Below, piece after piece: positions 1 through 7,564 of a stretch of DNA of 33,670 nt (the first letter of the stretch is position 1; every line of letters starts with the position of its first letter). The position numbers and the translations under genes were made by a program. The DNA is from an uncultured Clostridia bacterium. Lineage in GTDB: Bacteria > Bacillota > Clostridia > Oscillospirales > Acutalibacteraceae. The notes beneath the pieces are model-generated. The model made no database searches. It saw nothing but the letters and a program-made list of their open reading frames with translations, and had not been told where the DNA came from. Location: NCBI GenBank assembly GCA_946184295.1, contig CAMHEZ010000025.1, positions 1-33,670 of the forward strand, in the 5' to 3' direction.

Positions 1-14
1 TCAGAAATCTTCAT
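1..14 (-). CDS. rpmC: 50S ribosomal protein L29, first codons only (cut by window edge)
   Basis: An ATG at 14-12 on the minus strand shares its first base with the rplP stop codon (TAATG). The four complete codons read M-K-I-S and the next begins GA, which fits the start of L29 proteins (MK-x-x-E). L29 is the gene expected after L16 in the S10 operon. Only 14 bases are visible, so the call rests on position, the stop-start overlap and the first residues. Confidence 0.5.
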
Positions 15-436
15 TACTGCTCACCGCCTTCTTCCTTCTTGACAAACTTGCAGCGCACGGGGAGCTTGTTGGCGGCAAGGCGGAGAGCCTCGCGCGCGAC
101 ATCCTCGCTGACGCCTGCGATCTCAAACATGACACGGCCGGGCTTGACGACTGCCACCCAGTACTCGGGCGAACCTTTACCGGAACCCATTCGGGTTTCA
201 GCGGGCTTCTCAGTGATGGGCTTGTCGGGGAAAATCTTGATCCAGACCTGACCGCCTCTCTTGATGTATCTGGTCATAGCGATACGGGCGGCTTCGATCT
301 GATTAGACGTGATCCACGCGGGTTCGAGGGACTGAAGTCCGTACTCGCCGTGGGAAACAAAGTTGCCTCTCTGCGCAGTGCCCTTGAGGCGGCCTCTCTG
401 AACTCTGCGGTACTTTACTCTCTTAGGAAGCAGCAT
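14..436 (-). CDS. rplP: 50S ribosomal protein L16
   Basis: This 140-residue protein matches the usual L16 length. L16 is a large-subunit protein near the A site and helps organise tRNA binding. The sequence shows the basic N-terminus ([10 protein letters not shown]), the [19 protein letters not shown] block, the [15 protein letters not shown] segment and the [18 protein letters not shown] loop, all characteristic of the family. The ATG overlaps the rpsC stop by one base and has GGAGG about ten bases upstream inside the end of rpsC, so translation is probably coupled. The C-terminus is acidic (KKEEGGEQ). Confidence 0.98.
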   Translation of the reverse strand: MLLPKRVKYRRVQRGRLKGTAQRGNFVSHGEYGLQSLEPAWITSNQIEAARIAMTRYIKRGGQVWIKIFPDKPITEKPAETRMGSGKGSPEYWVAVVKPGRVMFEIAGVSEDVAREALRLAANKLPVRCKFVKKEEGGEQ

Positions 437-1194
437 TACTTATTTCCTCCTTCCCTGCGGGCAGGTCTCCTGTCGCCGTCATTGTTTCTTCTTCTCGGTC
501 TTCTGTCTCTGTCGCCGAACTTCTTCTGTGCGGGGAGCTCGGGACGCTTGAAGGTGCCGTCCTTATCCTTGAGGACTTCGCCGTTGTAGATCCACACCTT
601 GACGCCCACGATACCGTAGGTGGTGTGCGCCTCGGCGAAACCGTAGTCGATGTCGGCACGGATGGTCTGGAGAGGCGTGGTGCCTTCCTTATACATTTCG
701 GTTCTGGCGATTTCAGCGCCGCCCACACGGCCGGAGAGCATGACCTTGATGCCCTTGACGCCGGCGCCCATGGCTCTGCTGATGCTCATCTTCATGGCGC
801 GGCGGAAGCTCACGCGCTTTTCGAGCTGCTGTGCGATGCTCTCGGCGACGAGGGTCGCGTCAGCGTCGGGAACCTTGACTTCCACGATGTTGATGGAAAC
901 AGGCTTGCCGATCTTCTTCTCGCACTGGAGACGCAGCTTTTCAATCTCTGCGCCCTTCTGACCGATGACGATACCGGGCTTTGCGCAGTGAATGTGAATG
1001 CGCACCTTGTCGGATACGCGCTCGATCTCAATCTTGGGAACGCCCGCTGCCTTGAGCTGCTCCTTGAGCATCTTGCGGAGGTTGTAGTCCTCGACGAGGG
1101 TATCGCCAAAGTCCTTCTTGCCTACATACCAGCGAGAATCCCAATCCTTAATCACGCCTACTCTGAGGCCGTGAGGATGAATTTTCTGACCCAT
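436..1194 (-). CDS. rpsC: 30S ribosomal protein S3
   Basis: This 252-residue small-subunit protein sits at the mRNA entry channel. It starts [23 protein letters not shown], as S3 does. A type II KH domain carries the GQKG loop (in [15 protein letters not shown], near residues 75-90). The C-terminal S3 domain contains [13 protein letters not shown]. The last ~35 residues form a lysine/arginine-rich tail ([20 protein letters not shown]), longer than in many S3 proteins but common in Clostridia. It lies between rplV and rplP in standard order and overlaps rplP by one base. Confidence 0.98.
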   Translation of the reverse strand: MGQKIHPHGLRVGVIKDWDSRWYVGKKDFGDTLVEDYNLRKMLKEQLKAAGVPKIEIERVSDKVRIHIHCAKPGIVIGQKGAEIEKLRLQCEKKIGKPVSINIVEVKVPDADATLVAESIAQQLEKRVSFRRAMKMSISRAMGAGVKGIKVMLSGRVGGAEIARTEMYKEGTTPLQTIRADIDYGFAEAHTTYGIVGVKVWIYNGEVLKDKDGTFKRPELPAQKKFGDRDRRPRRRNNDGDRRPARREGGNK

Positions 1195-1210
1195 GTGCTT
1201 ACCTCCTCAA

Positions 1211-1549
1211 TCAGTCTTCCTGTTCCTTTACCACAAGGGTAACGTGTGATGTCTTCTTGTCTATGCGGTATGCTCTGCCCTGTGCTCTGGGACGCATACG
1301 CTTGAGGATCGGTCCGGAGGTTGCGAAGCACTCCGACACATAGAGCTTATCCTCATCCATGTTGAAATTGTTGGTTGCGTTTGCCACGGCTGACTTGAGG
1401 AGCTTCTCAAGATACTCGCAAGCAGCCTTGGGCGTATTCTTCAGTATAGCCTCAGCTTCCTTAACAGGCTTGTTTCTGATAAGGTCAAGCACTATCTGAA
1501 CCTTTGTGGGAGAAATGCGAGCGTATTTAAGCTCTGCTCTTGCTTCCAT
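1211..1549 (-). CDS. rplV: 50S ribosomal protein L22
   Basis: This 112-residue protein lines the peptide exit tunnel. It begins MEARAELKYARISPTKVQIVLD, and the long beta-hairpin region (RMRPRAQGRAYRIDKKTSHVT, residues ~84-104) that reaches the tunnel is intact. AAGGAG precedes the ATG. It lies 16 bases upstream of rpsC. Length and order are normal for Firmicutes. Confidence 0.98.
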   Translation of the reverse strand: MEARAELKYARISPTKVQIVLDLIRNKPVKEAEAILKNTPKAACEYLEKLLKSAVANATNNFNMDEDKLYVSECFATSGPILKRMRPRAQGRAYRIDKKTSHVTLVVKEQED

Positions 1550-1573
1550 TTCAGTACACTCCTTTCAAGCTGC

Positions 1574-1849
1574 TTACTTCTTGCTGGTCTTGCTGCCGGC
1601 GTGACCTCTGAATGTTCTGGTGGGAACAAACTCGCCGAGCTTGTGACCGACCATTTCCTCAGTGACAAATACCGGAACATGATTCTTACCGTTGTGAACG
1701 GCAATTGTGTGGCCTACGAAATCAGGGAATATCGTGGAAGAACGGCTCCATGTCTTGAGCACTGTCTTCTCGTTCTTTTCGTTCATTTCCTGGATTCTTT
1801 TGAGCAGCACCGGCTGCACGAAAGGACCCTTTTTAACGCTTCTACCCAT
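1574..1849 (-). CDS. rpsS: 30S ribosomal protein S19
   Basis: This 91-residue protein of the small-subunit head pairs with S13. The family signature is complete: [10 protein letters not shown] at the N-terminus, [24 protein letters not shown] in the middle, and [12 protein letters not shown] near the C-terminus. It lies between rplB and rplV in the canonical order. Confidence 0.98.
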   Translation of the reverse strand: MGRSVKKGPFVQPVLLKRIQEMNEKNEKTVLKTWSRSSTIFPDFVGHTIAVHNGKNHVPVFVTEEMVGHKLGEFVPTRTFRGHAGSKTSKK

Positions 1850-1876
1850 GGTTAATCAAAGTCTCCTTTCTGACGA

Positions 1877-2713
<837 letters not shown>

Positions 2714-2797
2714 TTTGGTTCACTCTCCTCGTTATTCTAATGGCTTAGCGGAGCTGCCATCCTGCTCCATACATTGCCTGCGGTTGATTTAATTCGA

Positions 2798-3106
2798 TCA
2801 GATGAGACCCTCGAAGAATTCGATGGGCTTAGAATCGGGTGAAAGTGTTACGATGGCCTTTTTCCAGGCGGGGGTGTAGCCCTCGTATCTGCCCTGGCGG
2901 CGATGACGTCCTCTGACGTGCATTGTATTGACCTTTATAACCTTTACGCCGGGGAAGCATGCTTCCACAGCCTTAGCGATTTCGATTTTGTTGGCATTCT
3001 TGTCAACCTCGAAGGTGTACTTGACGCTTTCGCCTTCCGCAACCTGCATACCCGCCATCGACTTCTCGGTGATGATCGGGCGGATGATAATGTCCTTGGG
3101 ATTCAT
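2798..3106 (-). CDS. rplW: 50S ribosomal protein L23
   Basis: This 102-residue protein at the tunnel exit is a docking site for trigger factor and SRP. It starts [17 protein letters not shown] and contains the [19 protein letters not shown] segment and the [19 protein letters not shown] loop typical of L23. The ATG overlaps the rplD stop codon by one base (TAATG), suggesting translational coupling. Confidence 0.97.
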   Translation of the reverse strand: MNPKDIIIRPIITEKSMAGMQVAEGESVKYTFEVDKNANKIEIAKAVEACFPGVKVIKVNTMHVRGRHRRQGRYEGYTPAWKKAIVTLSPDSKPIEFFEGLI

Positions 3107-3729
3107 TAGCAGTATACCTCCTCGATCTGTGCTACGGCGTCCTTAACGACAACAAACTTGTCTGCGTTCACGATGTCATAGACATTGAGAGTGTTGACGA
3201 GCGCTGTCTTTACGCCGGGAATGTTTCTCGCGCTGGCTATCACCATGTCGTTCTTCTCAGGCATTACGAGCAGAACCTTGCGGTCCGCGCCGATTGCGCC
3301 GAGCATTTTGACGACTTCCTTGGTCTTGTACTCGTCCATTGTGAAAGCGTCGAGAACGATCATATCGTTATCCGCCACCTTCGCGGAAAGAGCCGACTTC
3401 ATGGCAAGTCTGCGGAGCTTCTTATTGAGTGTGTAGCGGTAGCATCTGGGCTTGGGACCGAGAGCTATGCCGCCGTGTCTCCACTGGGGCGAACGGGTGG
3501 AACCCTGTCTGGCGTGACCTGTGCCCTTCTGGCGCCACGGCTTCTTGCCGCCGCCGGAGACCTCGCCGCGTGTCAGGGTGCTCTGTGTGCCCTGGCGCTG
3601 ATTTGCGAGATAATTTACAACAACGGCGTGAACCGCTGCTTCGTTGGGTTCAATGCCGAATACTTCGTCGGAAAGTTCGAGTGTGCCGACCTTTTCGTTA
3701 GCTGCATTTACTACTGCGATGCTGGCCAT
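3106..3729 (-). CDS. rplD: 50S ribosomal protein L4
   Basis: This 207-residue protein has the long basic loop that lines the exit tunnel. Family features are [27 protein letters not shown] (residues ~52-78), [16 protein letters not shown] and the MKSALSAK segment. In Enterobacteria L4 is the autoregulator of the S10 operon. Whether it acts on the long leader upstream of rpsJ here is not known. It lies between rplC and rplW, 17 bases after rplC. Confidence 0.98.
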   Translation of the reverse strand: MASIAVVNAANEKVGTLELSDEVFGIEPNEAAVHAVVVNYLANQRQGTQSTLTRGEVSGGGKKPWRQKGTGHARQGSTRSPQWRHGGIALGPKPRCYRYTLNKKLRRLAMKSALSAKVADNDMIVLDAFTMDEYKTKEVVKMLGAIGADRKVLLVMPEKNDMVIASARNIPGVKTALVNTLNVYDIVNADKFVVVKDAVAQIEEVYC

Positions 3730-3746
3730 ATTCTATTCCTCCTCCC

Positions 3747-4433
3747 TTATGCTTTGACGCTGTCGCTGATGAGCACAACGCCGCCCTTAGGACCGGGAAC
3801 TGCGCCCTTGATGGCGATAAGGTTGTTTTCAACATCGATCTTGACGACTGTGAGATTCTGAACGGTTACTCTCTCGTTGCCGAGGTGACCGGACATCTTC
3901 TTTCCCTTGAAAACTCTGGAGGGATCCGAGCAGGCGCCGATTGATCCGCCGTGACGGTGAACAGGACCTGTACCGTGGCTCTCCTTGAGTCTGCCGAAGT
4001 TCCAGCGCTTGATAACGCCGGCCCAGCCCTTACCCTTGCTGGTGCCTACGACGTCAACCTTGTCGCCGGTCGCAAAGGTGTCTGCCTTGATGACGTCGCC
4101 GACGTTGAGTGCGTCGATGGAGTCAAAGCGGAACTCTCTGAGATACTTCTTGGGAGCCAGATCGTTCTTGGCAAAGTGACCGGCAGCCGCCAGCGTGATG
4201 TTGCTGGGCTTATCCTGGAACTTTTCGCTTCTGTCGCTCTTAGCGCCCTTCTTGTACTTGAGCTTGATGTCACCAAAGCCCAACTGAATGGCGTTGTAGC
4301 CATCCGTCTCGACAGTCTTCTTCTGCGCGACGACGCAGGGACCTGCTTCGATCACCGTTACGGGGATCACATTGCCCTTCTCGTCGAAGATCTGAGTCAT
4401 GCCGAGCTTCTTGCCGATAATACCTTTCTGCAT
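3747..4433 (-). CDS. rplC: 50S ribosomal protein L3
   Basis: This 228-residue protein reaches into the peptidyl-transferase centre. It begins [20 protein letters not shown] and contains the [17 protein letters not shown] and [19 protein letters not shown] segments characteristic of L3. The ATG has TAGGAGG with good spacing. Unlike the other gene junctions of the operon, the one upstream (to rpsJ) is 148 bases of inverted repeats, described separately. Confidence 0.98.
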   Translation of the reverse strand: MQKGIIGKKLGMTQIFDEKGNVIPVTVIEAGPCVVAQKKTVETDGYNAIQLGFGDIKLKYKKGAKSDRSEKFQDKPSNITLAAAGHFAKNDLAPKKYLREFRFDSIDALNVGDVIKADTFATGDKVDVVGTSKGKGWAGVIKRWNFGRLKESHGTGPVHRHGGSIGACSDPSRVFKGKKMSGHLGNERVTVQNLTVVKIDVENNLIAIKGAVPGPKGGVVLISDSVKA

Positions 4434-4581
4434 GTATGATTACCTCCTAGATAGGTTATTGGTTGAAACGCGGGTATTGCACGCTTCAACTTGACCTCGA
4501 CTGCTGTTGGTTGAAATCAACATCTCGCCGCGCATCAACGCGCCACGCGCTTTGATGCGCCCGCGTTTTGAAAAAACGCTG
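4434..4581 (-). promoter_or_regulatory. Structured rpsJ-rplC spacer with three inverted repeats
   Basis: This 148-base gap inside the operon is far longer than the other junctions. Going down the transcript it holds three inverted repeats. The first (4579-4563) is a 7-bp stem with a GAA-type loop, directly after the rpsJ stop. The second (4560-4530) has 9-bp arms (GCGCATCAA/TTGATGCGC), one mismatch, then a 4-bp GC stem and a three-base loop. The third (4490-4462) is a 6-bp stem. The 10-mer TTTCAACCAA occurs twice (4516-4507 and 4468-4459). No U-run follows the large stem, so it is not a standard terminator. It may be a processing, stability or regulatory element; its role is inferred only from structure. 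Confidence 0.55.
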
Positions 4582-4893
4582 TTACAGCTTGATCTCAATC
4601 TCAACGCCCGCAGGGAGCTCTAATCCTTTCAGAGCCTCCACAACTTTGTTGGAAGGTCTCAGGATGTCGATAAGACGCTTGTGGGTTCTGTACTCGAACT
4701 GCTCACGGCTGTCCTTGTACTTGTGAACCGCACGCAGAATCGTGACGATCTGCTTGTCGGTCGGGAGCGGAACCGGACCGGACACCTGTGCGCCCTCGCG
4801 CTTTGCGGCGTCTACAATCTTCTGTGCCGCCTGATCCGCGAGAGAGTGATCGTAGCTCTTGATTCTGATTCTGATTTTTTCCTTGACTGCCAT
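4582..4893 (-). CDS. rpsJ: 30S ribosomal protein S10 (also NusJ)
   Basis: This 103-residue protein of the small-subunit head is also NusE/NusJ of antitermination complexes. The start is the ATG at 4893, giving [20 protein letters not shown], with CAGGAGGCG eight bases upstream. The reading frame remains open 78 bases further upstream, but that part encodes no S10-like sequence and the RBS settles the start. The block [11 protein letters not shown] and the segment [10 protein letters not shown] (family: RLIDI-x-P) are present. It is the first gene of the operon, behind a long leader. Confidence 0.98.
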   Translation of the reverse strand: MAVKEKIRIRIKSYDHSLADQAAQKIVDAAKREGAQVSGPVPLPTDKQIVTILRAVHKYKDSREQFEYRTHKRLIDILRPSNKVVEALKGLELPAGVEIEIKL

Positions 4894-5266
4894 AAAAAAA
4901 TCGCCTCCTGTAAATATTTGCGGCGGGCCGCTCACATGATTTTCGCTGAAACACGCGTCCGGGTGTTTCATGATCGGGCATTAAAAATCCGGGAAGCCGC
5001 TCAAACTTTTTGGGATTCAAACGGCTTTCCGGGTCAGTGAATTCAGTGAAAACTCATAGCAAGCGTTTGACGCGCAACCGTCCCCATAGCGGAACGCATT
5101 GGGACGCTCCACTCCTGAGGAATCAACTGCGCACACTTTTTCGCCCGGTTTAAAATCGGACATACTCCACGGAAAAACCGTCCGCAAGGGACGCAACCTC
5201 CCGCTTCATCGCATATCTCATGTGCAGTCGCTGCATCTTTTCCGCACGTCGCCGTTCGCAACGCGC
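4894..5266 (-). promoter_or_regulatory. Long structured 5' leader of the S10 operon
   Basis: About 370 nt separate the predicted transcription start (~5266) from the rpsJ ATG, with no convincing gene. Hairpins readable on the transcript are at 5193-5179 (5-bp stem, 5-nt loop), 5106-5079 (CGTCCC/GGGACG arms extended to about 12 pairs with one mismatch and one bulge, GAA-type loop), 5032-4989 (terminator-like, listed separately) and 4970-4947 (perfect 8-bp stem TGAAACAC/GTGTTTCA, 8-nt loop). A 28-codon ORF (5236-5150) lies near the 5' end. This arrangement is typical of r-protein attenuation leaders, but the ligand is unknown. Confidence 0.55.
4983..5032 (-). terminator. Terminator-like hairpin inside the S10 leader
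   Basis: On the minus strand, arms at 5032-5022 and 4999-4989 (CCGG-AAGCCG type) form an 11-bp stem with one mismatch around a 22-nt loop. The sequence ATTTTT follows at once (4988-4983). It lies 90 nt before the rpsJ ATG and well downstream of the promoter. It would therefore act as a conditional attenuator rather than an end-of-operon terminator. The long loop and the mismatch make it a modest terminator. Confidence 0.5.
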
Positions 5267-5272
5267 CTTATC

Positions 5273-5301
5273 ATTATACCAAAGCTTGTCAGCAACTGCA
5301 A
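5273..5301 (-). promoter_or_regulatory. Sigma-A promoter of the S10 operon
   Basis: On the minus strand, -35 TTGCAG (5301-5296) and a perfect -10 TATAAT (5278-5273) are separated by 17 bp. It lies 57 bases after the stop of the TM2-domain gene and starts the long rpsJ leader. No strong terminator is visible between the TM2 gene and this promoter, so some read-through is possible. Confidence 0.75.
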
Positions 5302-5357
5302 GCGTTATTCAAAAATTTACGCATAGAAATTTTGCATATGGTTTTCGCTTTTTTTAT

Positions 5358-5828
5358 TCAATTTGCACACTTAAAGAAGGACTGCTCACTGGGCGTCTCA
5401 TAATCGTTGTAATCCAGCACACTCATGACCTGAAGATAATTGTAATAGCGCGTTTTATAAATAATCGTCATCCAGTCATACAGCATCAGAATACCGAATC
5501 CGCCCAGTGTGCAGAGCTTGAGCAGTCCCAGGCCGATATCCCCGATCAGCATCCGGTCAATGCCCGACCATCCTAATATAATAGAAATGAACTGCATATT
5601 GTAAACCCTACGGCAGTTCAAGCCCTGAATGGCCTGAAGTTTGCGCAGCGAGCAGTGAAGCATATTCTCCCGCAGCATCGGAATCTTGTCGTCGGGCAGA
5701 TCGTTCTGGTTCATCACCAGAAAACGGTCTACAAGCGCGATTTTCTGCTGCCGGAGCTTTTCACGCTCTTCCGCCGTCATCTTGCGGTTCTGTCTGCCGT
5801 CCGAATATGGGTAGTTGCTTTCCATCAT
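5358..5828 (-). CDS. TM2 domain-containing membrane protein
   Basis: This 156-residue protein has a charged N-terminal cytoplasmic part (residues 1-75, including a KMTAEEREKLRQQK stretch). Two transmembrane segments (~79-120) follow the TM2-domain pattern: GWSGIDRMLIGDIGLG, then KLCTLGGFGILMLYD. The family DRF motif reads DRM here. TM2 proteins are widespread small membrane proteins without an established bacterial function. GGGAGGG lies seven bases before the first of two adjacent ATG codons, so the first is chosen. It follows the DUF2752 gene by 46 bases on the same strand and is probably co-transcribed with it. Confidence 0.85.
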   Translation of the reverse strand: MMESNYPYSDGRQNRKMTAEEREKLRQQKIALVDRFLVMNQNDLPDDKIPMLRENMLHCSLRKLQAIQGLNCRRVYNMQFISIILGWSGIDRMLIGDIGLGLLKLCTLGGFGILMLYDWMTIIYKTRYYNYLQVMSVLDYNDYETPSEQSFFKCAN

Positions 5829-5874
5829 CGTGGGTCCCTCCCTATACTAATATAAATGACCTCTCAACCTATCC

Positions 5875-6255
5875 TCACGGAATCTCAAAGAAAAAAAGCC
5901 TCACCAGATACACTGCGAGCGTGAAACCAAACCCGACGCCGATCACCGTGTCCTTGACTTTGGTACTCAGTCCCGCAAGCAGCACCGTCTCGCGGTTGAC
6001 CAGAAAGAATACCGCCGCCACACAGGGCAGCAGCGCGGGATTGTTGCGCAGCGAACCGGCCATATCCAGCCGCAGCAGACAGCCCAGCGCCCGCGACATG
6101 CCGCAGCCGGCACAGGGGATTCCCGTGAAGTGCCGGATCGGACAGAAGATGCCGGTACTGACCATGAACACCATATATCCCAGCGTCGCAGCCAGTGCGG
6201 TGAGATTGATCGCGGCGGCCTGTTTCCATTGCTCCTTCCGGTTTTTCTCCTGCAT
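5875..6255 (-). CDS. DUF2752 family membrane protein
   Basis: This 126-residue protein has three predicted transmembrane segments. The DUF2752 signature GIPCAGCGMSRA (family consensus P-C-P-G-C-G-L-T-R) follows the first segment, after FCPIRHFTG. The function of the family is not established; the paired cysteines suggest metal or thiol chemistry, but this is inference. The ATG at 6255 is chosen because GGGAGG lies eight bases upstream; an in-frame TTG six codons earlier would sit on the wrong side of that site. It is the first gene of a two-gene unit with the TM2-domain gene. Confidence 0.8.
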   Translation of the reverse strand: MQEKNRKEQWKQAAAINLTALAATLGYMVFMVSTGIFCPIRHFTGIPCAGCGMSRALGCLLRLDMAGSLRNNPALLPCVAAVFFLVNRETVLLAGLSTKVKDTVIGVGFGFTLAVYLVRLFFFEIP

Positions 6256-6287
6256 AAAAAGCGCCTCCCGCAACCCGTCTTTTTCTC

Positions 6288-6316
6288 ATTCTACCACATT
6301 TATTTTTAAACATCAA
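6288..6316 (-). promoter_or_regulatory. Promoter of the DUF2752-TM2 unit
   Basis: On the minus strand, -35 TTGATG (6316-6311), 17-bp spacer, -10 TAGAAT (6293-6288). It lies about 33 bases before the ATG and is divergent from the degV promoter 28 bp away. Confidence 0.6.
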
Positions 6317-6343
6317 TAGCGAAAATGTTTTTTCTACAAGTTC

Positions 6344-6372
6344 TTGTAATTATCAAAACTATATGCTATAAT
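6344..6372 (+). promoter_or_regulatory. Promoter of degV
   Basis: -35 TTGTAA (6344-6349), 17-bp spacer, extended -10 TGC-TATAAT ending at 6372. The predicted start lies about 68 bases before the degV ATG. Confidence 0.7.
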
Positions 6373-6446
6373 CTTATCAACAAATGCGGTTCTCAACCGC
6401 GTGTCCCGCCGGGTTTCCGCAATTTTACGCAAGGAAGGTCTTACTG

Positions 6447-7319
6447 ATGGCAAACAAGGTTATCATTACCACTGACACGGGCAGCGACCTGCGTCCGGAA
6501 AATCTTGAAAAATTCCATATTGATGGCATGATCCCCTTTCACATTACGCTGGGTGATAAAAGCTATGAAGATTTCTATGAGTGCCAGCCCCACGATCTGT
6601 TTCAATTCTTCGACGAGCACAAGCAGGTTCCCAAAACGGCGGCCTGCTCGCCCCACGACTATTATACATTCTTCGAGCCTTACGCCAAGCAGGGCTGCGA
6701 CATCGTACATATCGCAATGAACTCGGTGTTCAGTTCGTCCTATGCCAATTCGCTTCTCGCGGCGGAGGAAATCAAGGAAACATACGGCACGTCGGTGTAC
6801 TCGGTGGACACCTACACGCTCACCGGTGCGCAGGCACTCATGGCGATCCGCGCGGCGGAGCTGCGCGACAGCGGCATGCCCGCCAAGGAAATCAGCGAGA
6901 AAATCATCGCGATGGTGCCGCATGTGCACACCAACTTCCTGCTCGGCGGCATGAATTACGCCGCGAAGGGCGGGCGCTGCTCCATGCTGGTGGCCTTCGG
7001 CGCGAATCTGCTCAAGCTCTACCCCATGATGCACATTGACGAGAAGGGCATTATCACCTCGCCCAAGAAATTCCGCGGTTCGGTCAAGAGCGTGCAGGAT
7101 CAATATATGGACTATGTACTGGACCTTGCGGACAAATACGCCGATTACAAGCGTGTGGTCATCGGCTACACCAGCGACAACAAAGAGCTGATCGACAATA
7201 TGCACAAGCGGCTGAAACAGTACGGCAAATTCGAGGAAATCATTGAGAGCGTGACCAACTGCACCACCGCCACGCACGGCGGTCCGAATACCATCTACAT
7301 GATTTTCGCCGACAGATAA
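6447..7319 (+). CDS. DegV family fatty-acid-binding protein (FakB-like)
   Basis: This 290-residue DegV-fold protein is expected to bind a free fatty acid and present it to the FakA kinase for phosphorylation into phospholipid synthesis; that role is known for the family, not shown here. Visible features are the N-terminal ITTDTGSDL (family TDS-T-x-DL), HIAMNSVFSSSYANSLLA, the TYTLTGAQALM segment and YAAKGGRCSM (family KGGRI). The ATG at 6447 is chosen because AAGGAAGG lies eight bases upstream and the residues before it are not DegV-like. It is monocistronic, with its own promoter. The next element on the strand is the small RNA promoter 18 bases after the stop. Confidence 0.9.
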   Translation: MANKVIITTDTGSDLRPENLEKFHIDGMIPFHITLGDKSYEDFYECQPHDLFQFFDEHKQVPKTAACSPHDYYTFFEPYAKQGCDIVHIAMNSVFSSSYANSLLAAEEIKETYGTSVYSVDTYTLTGAQALMAIRAAELRDSGMPAKEISEKIIAMVPHVHTNFLLGGMNYAAKGGRCSMLVAFGANLLKLYPMMHIDEKGIITSPKKFRGSVKSVQDQYMDYVLDLADKYADYKRVVIGYTSDNKELIDNMHKRLKQYGKFEEIIESVTNCTTATHGGPNTIYMIFADR

Positions 7320-7336
7320 TTTTCTCTCCGCACCGG

Positions 7337-7365
7337 TTGACAAACGCAAGAAAAAGGCATATAAT
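7337..7365 (+). promoter_or_regulatory. Consensus sigma-A promoter of a small RNA
   Basis: A perfect TTGACA (7337-7342), exactly 17 bp, then a perfect TATAAT (7360-7365). It lies in the degV-anti-sigma intergenic region with no ORF behind it, which points to a strongly expressed untranslated RNA starting near 7372. Confidence 0.85.
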
Positions 7366-7371
7366 AAAAGT

Positions 7372-7466
7372 ACAGACAGAGTGTCCTCTATAGACGACGC
7401 TCCGAACATAGCAATTAAAAAGAATTTAACCGCTAGGGTTCCAAGCTAGGCGGTTATTTCTTTTTG
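7372..7466 (+). ncRNA. Small RNA, probable antitoxin of a type I toxin-antitoxin locus
   Basis: The RNA of about 95 nt is bounded by a consensus promoter and an intrinsic terminator and encodes no credible peptide. Its 3' half (AACCGCTAG, loop, CTAGGCGGTT, then TTTCTTTTT) resembles the shared bidirectional terminator of Fst/holin-like type I toxin loci of Firmicutes, where an antisense RNA converges on a short toxin mRNA. On the opposite strand the corresponding toxin end is present but truncated (7454-7507). The type I TA assignment rests on remembered family patterns and on this geometry. A trans-acting sRNA is the alternative. Confidence 0.6.
7427..7466 (+). terminator. Intrinsic terminator of the small RNA (bidirectional)
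   Basis: Arms at 7427-7436 and 7446-7456 pair (TAACCGC-TAG with CTAG-GCGGTTA, one bulged base) around a nine-base loop, followed by TTTCTTTTT. An A-rich run (AAAAAGAA) on the left makes the reverse strand terminator-like as well. Confidence 0.8.
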
Positions 7467-7507
7467 TTTCTGTCGATGAGTACTACGACCAAGAAGTAAA
7501 AAAACAC
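7454..7507 (-). pseudogene. C-terminal remnant of a holin-like type I toxin
   Basis: Reading the minus strand into the TAA at 7456-7454 gives FFYFLVVVLIDRNKKK, a hydrophobic stretch ending in a basic tail, as in ~30-residue holin-like membrane toxins. Going upstream the frame runs into the terminator hairpin at 7498-7546 instead of a normal toxin N-terminus, ATG and RBS. The 5' half of the gene and its promoter therefore seem to be lost. A GTG at 7507 could start a 17-residue peptide but has no ribosome binding site. The call is inferential because of the small size. Confidence 0.4.
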
Positions 7508-7546
7508 GGTATTGCGTTGATTCCGACCGCAACACCGTGTTTTTTT
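7498..7546. terminator. Bidirectional terminator between sRNA and anti-sigma gene
   Basis: Two 19-base arms (7498-7516, 7528-7546) pair with one mismatch around an 11-base loop. The stem is GC-rich inside (CACGGT/ACCGTG) with A-runs on one side and seven T on the other, so it works in both directions. On the minus strand it closes the ECF sigma/anti-sigma operon 18 bases after its stop. Confidence 0.85.
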
Positions 7547-7564
7547 GATTGTCCGCATGAAAAA

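Noticed and set aside
5043-5261. A 72-codon Cys-containing open frame in the S10 leader
   Set aside because: No good RBS and no family resemblance; it covers the hairpins of the leader, which explain the sequence better as RNA.
6441-7409. A 322-codon open frame antisense to degV
   Set aside because: No recognisable domain, His/Val/Arg-rich composition typical of antisense frames, and it overlaps the sRNA promoter. DegV motifs are clear on the plus strand.
7477-7500. Seven-codon plus-strand peptide (MSTTTKK) after the sRNA terminator
   Set aside because: It lies downstream of the terminator, lacks an RBS, and is too short to support; it is explained by the antisense toxin remnant.
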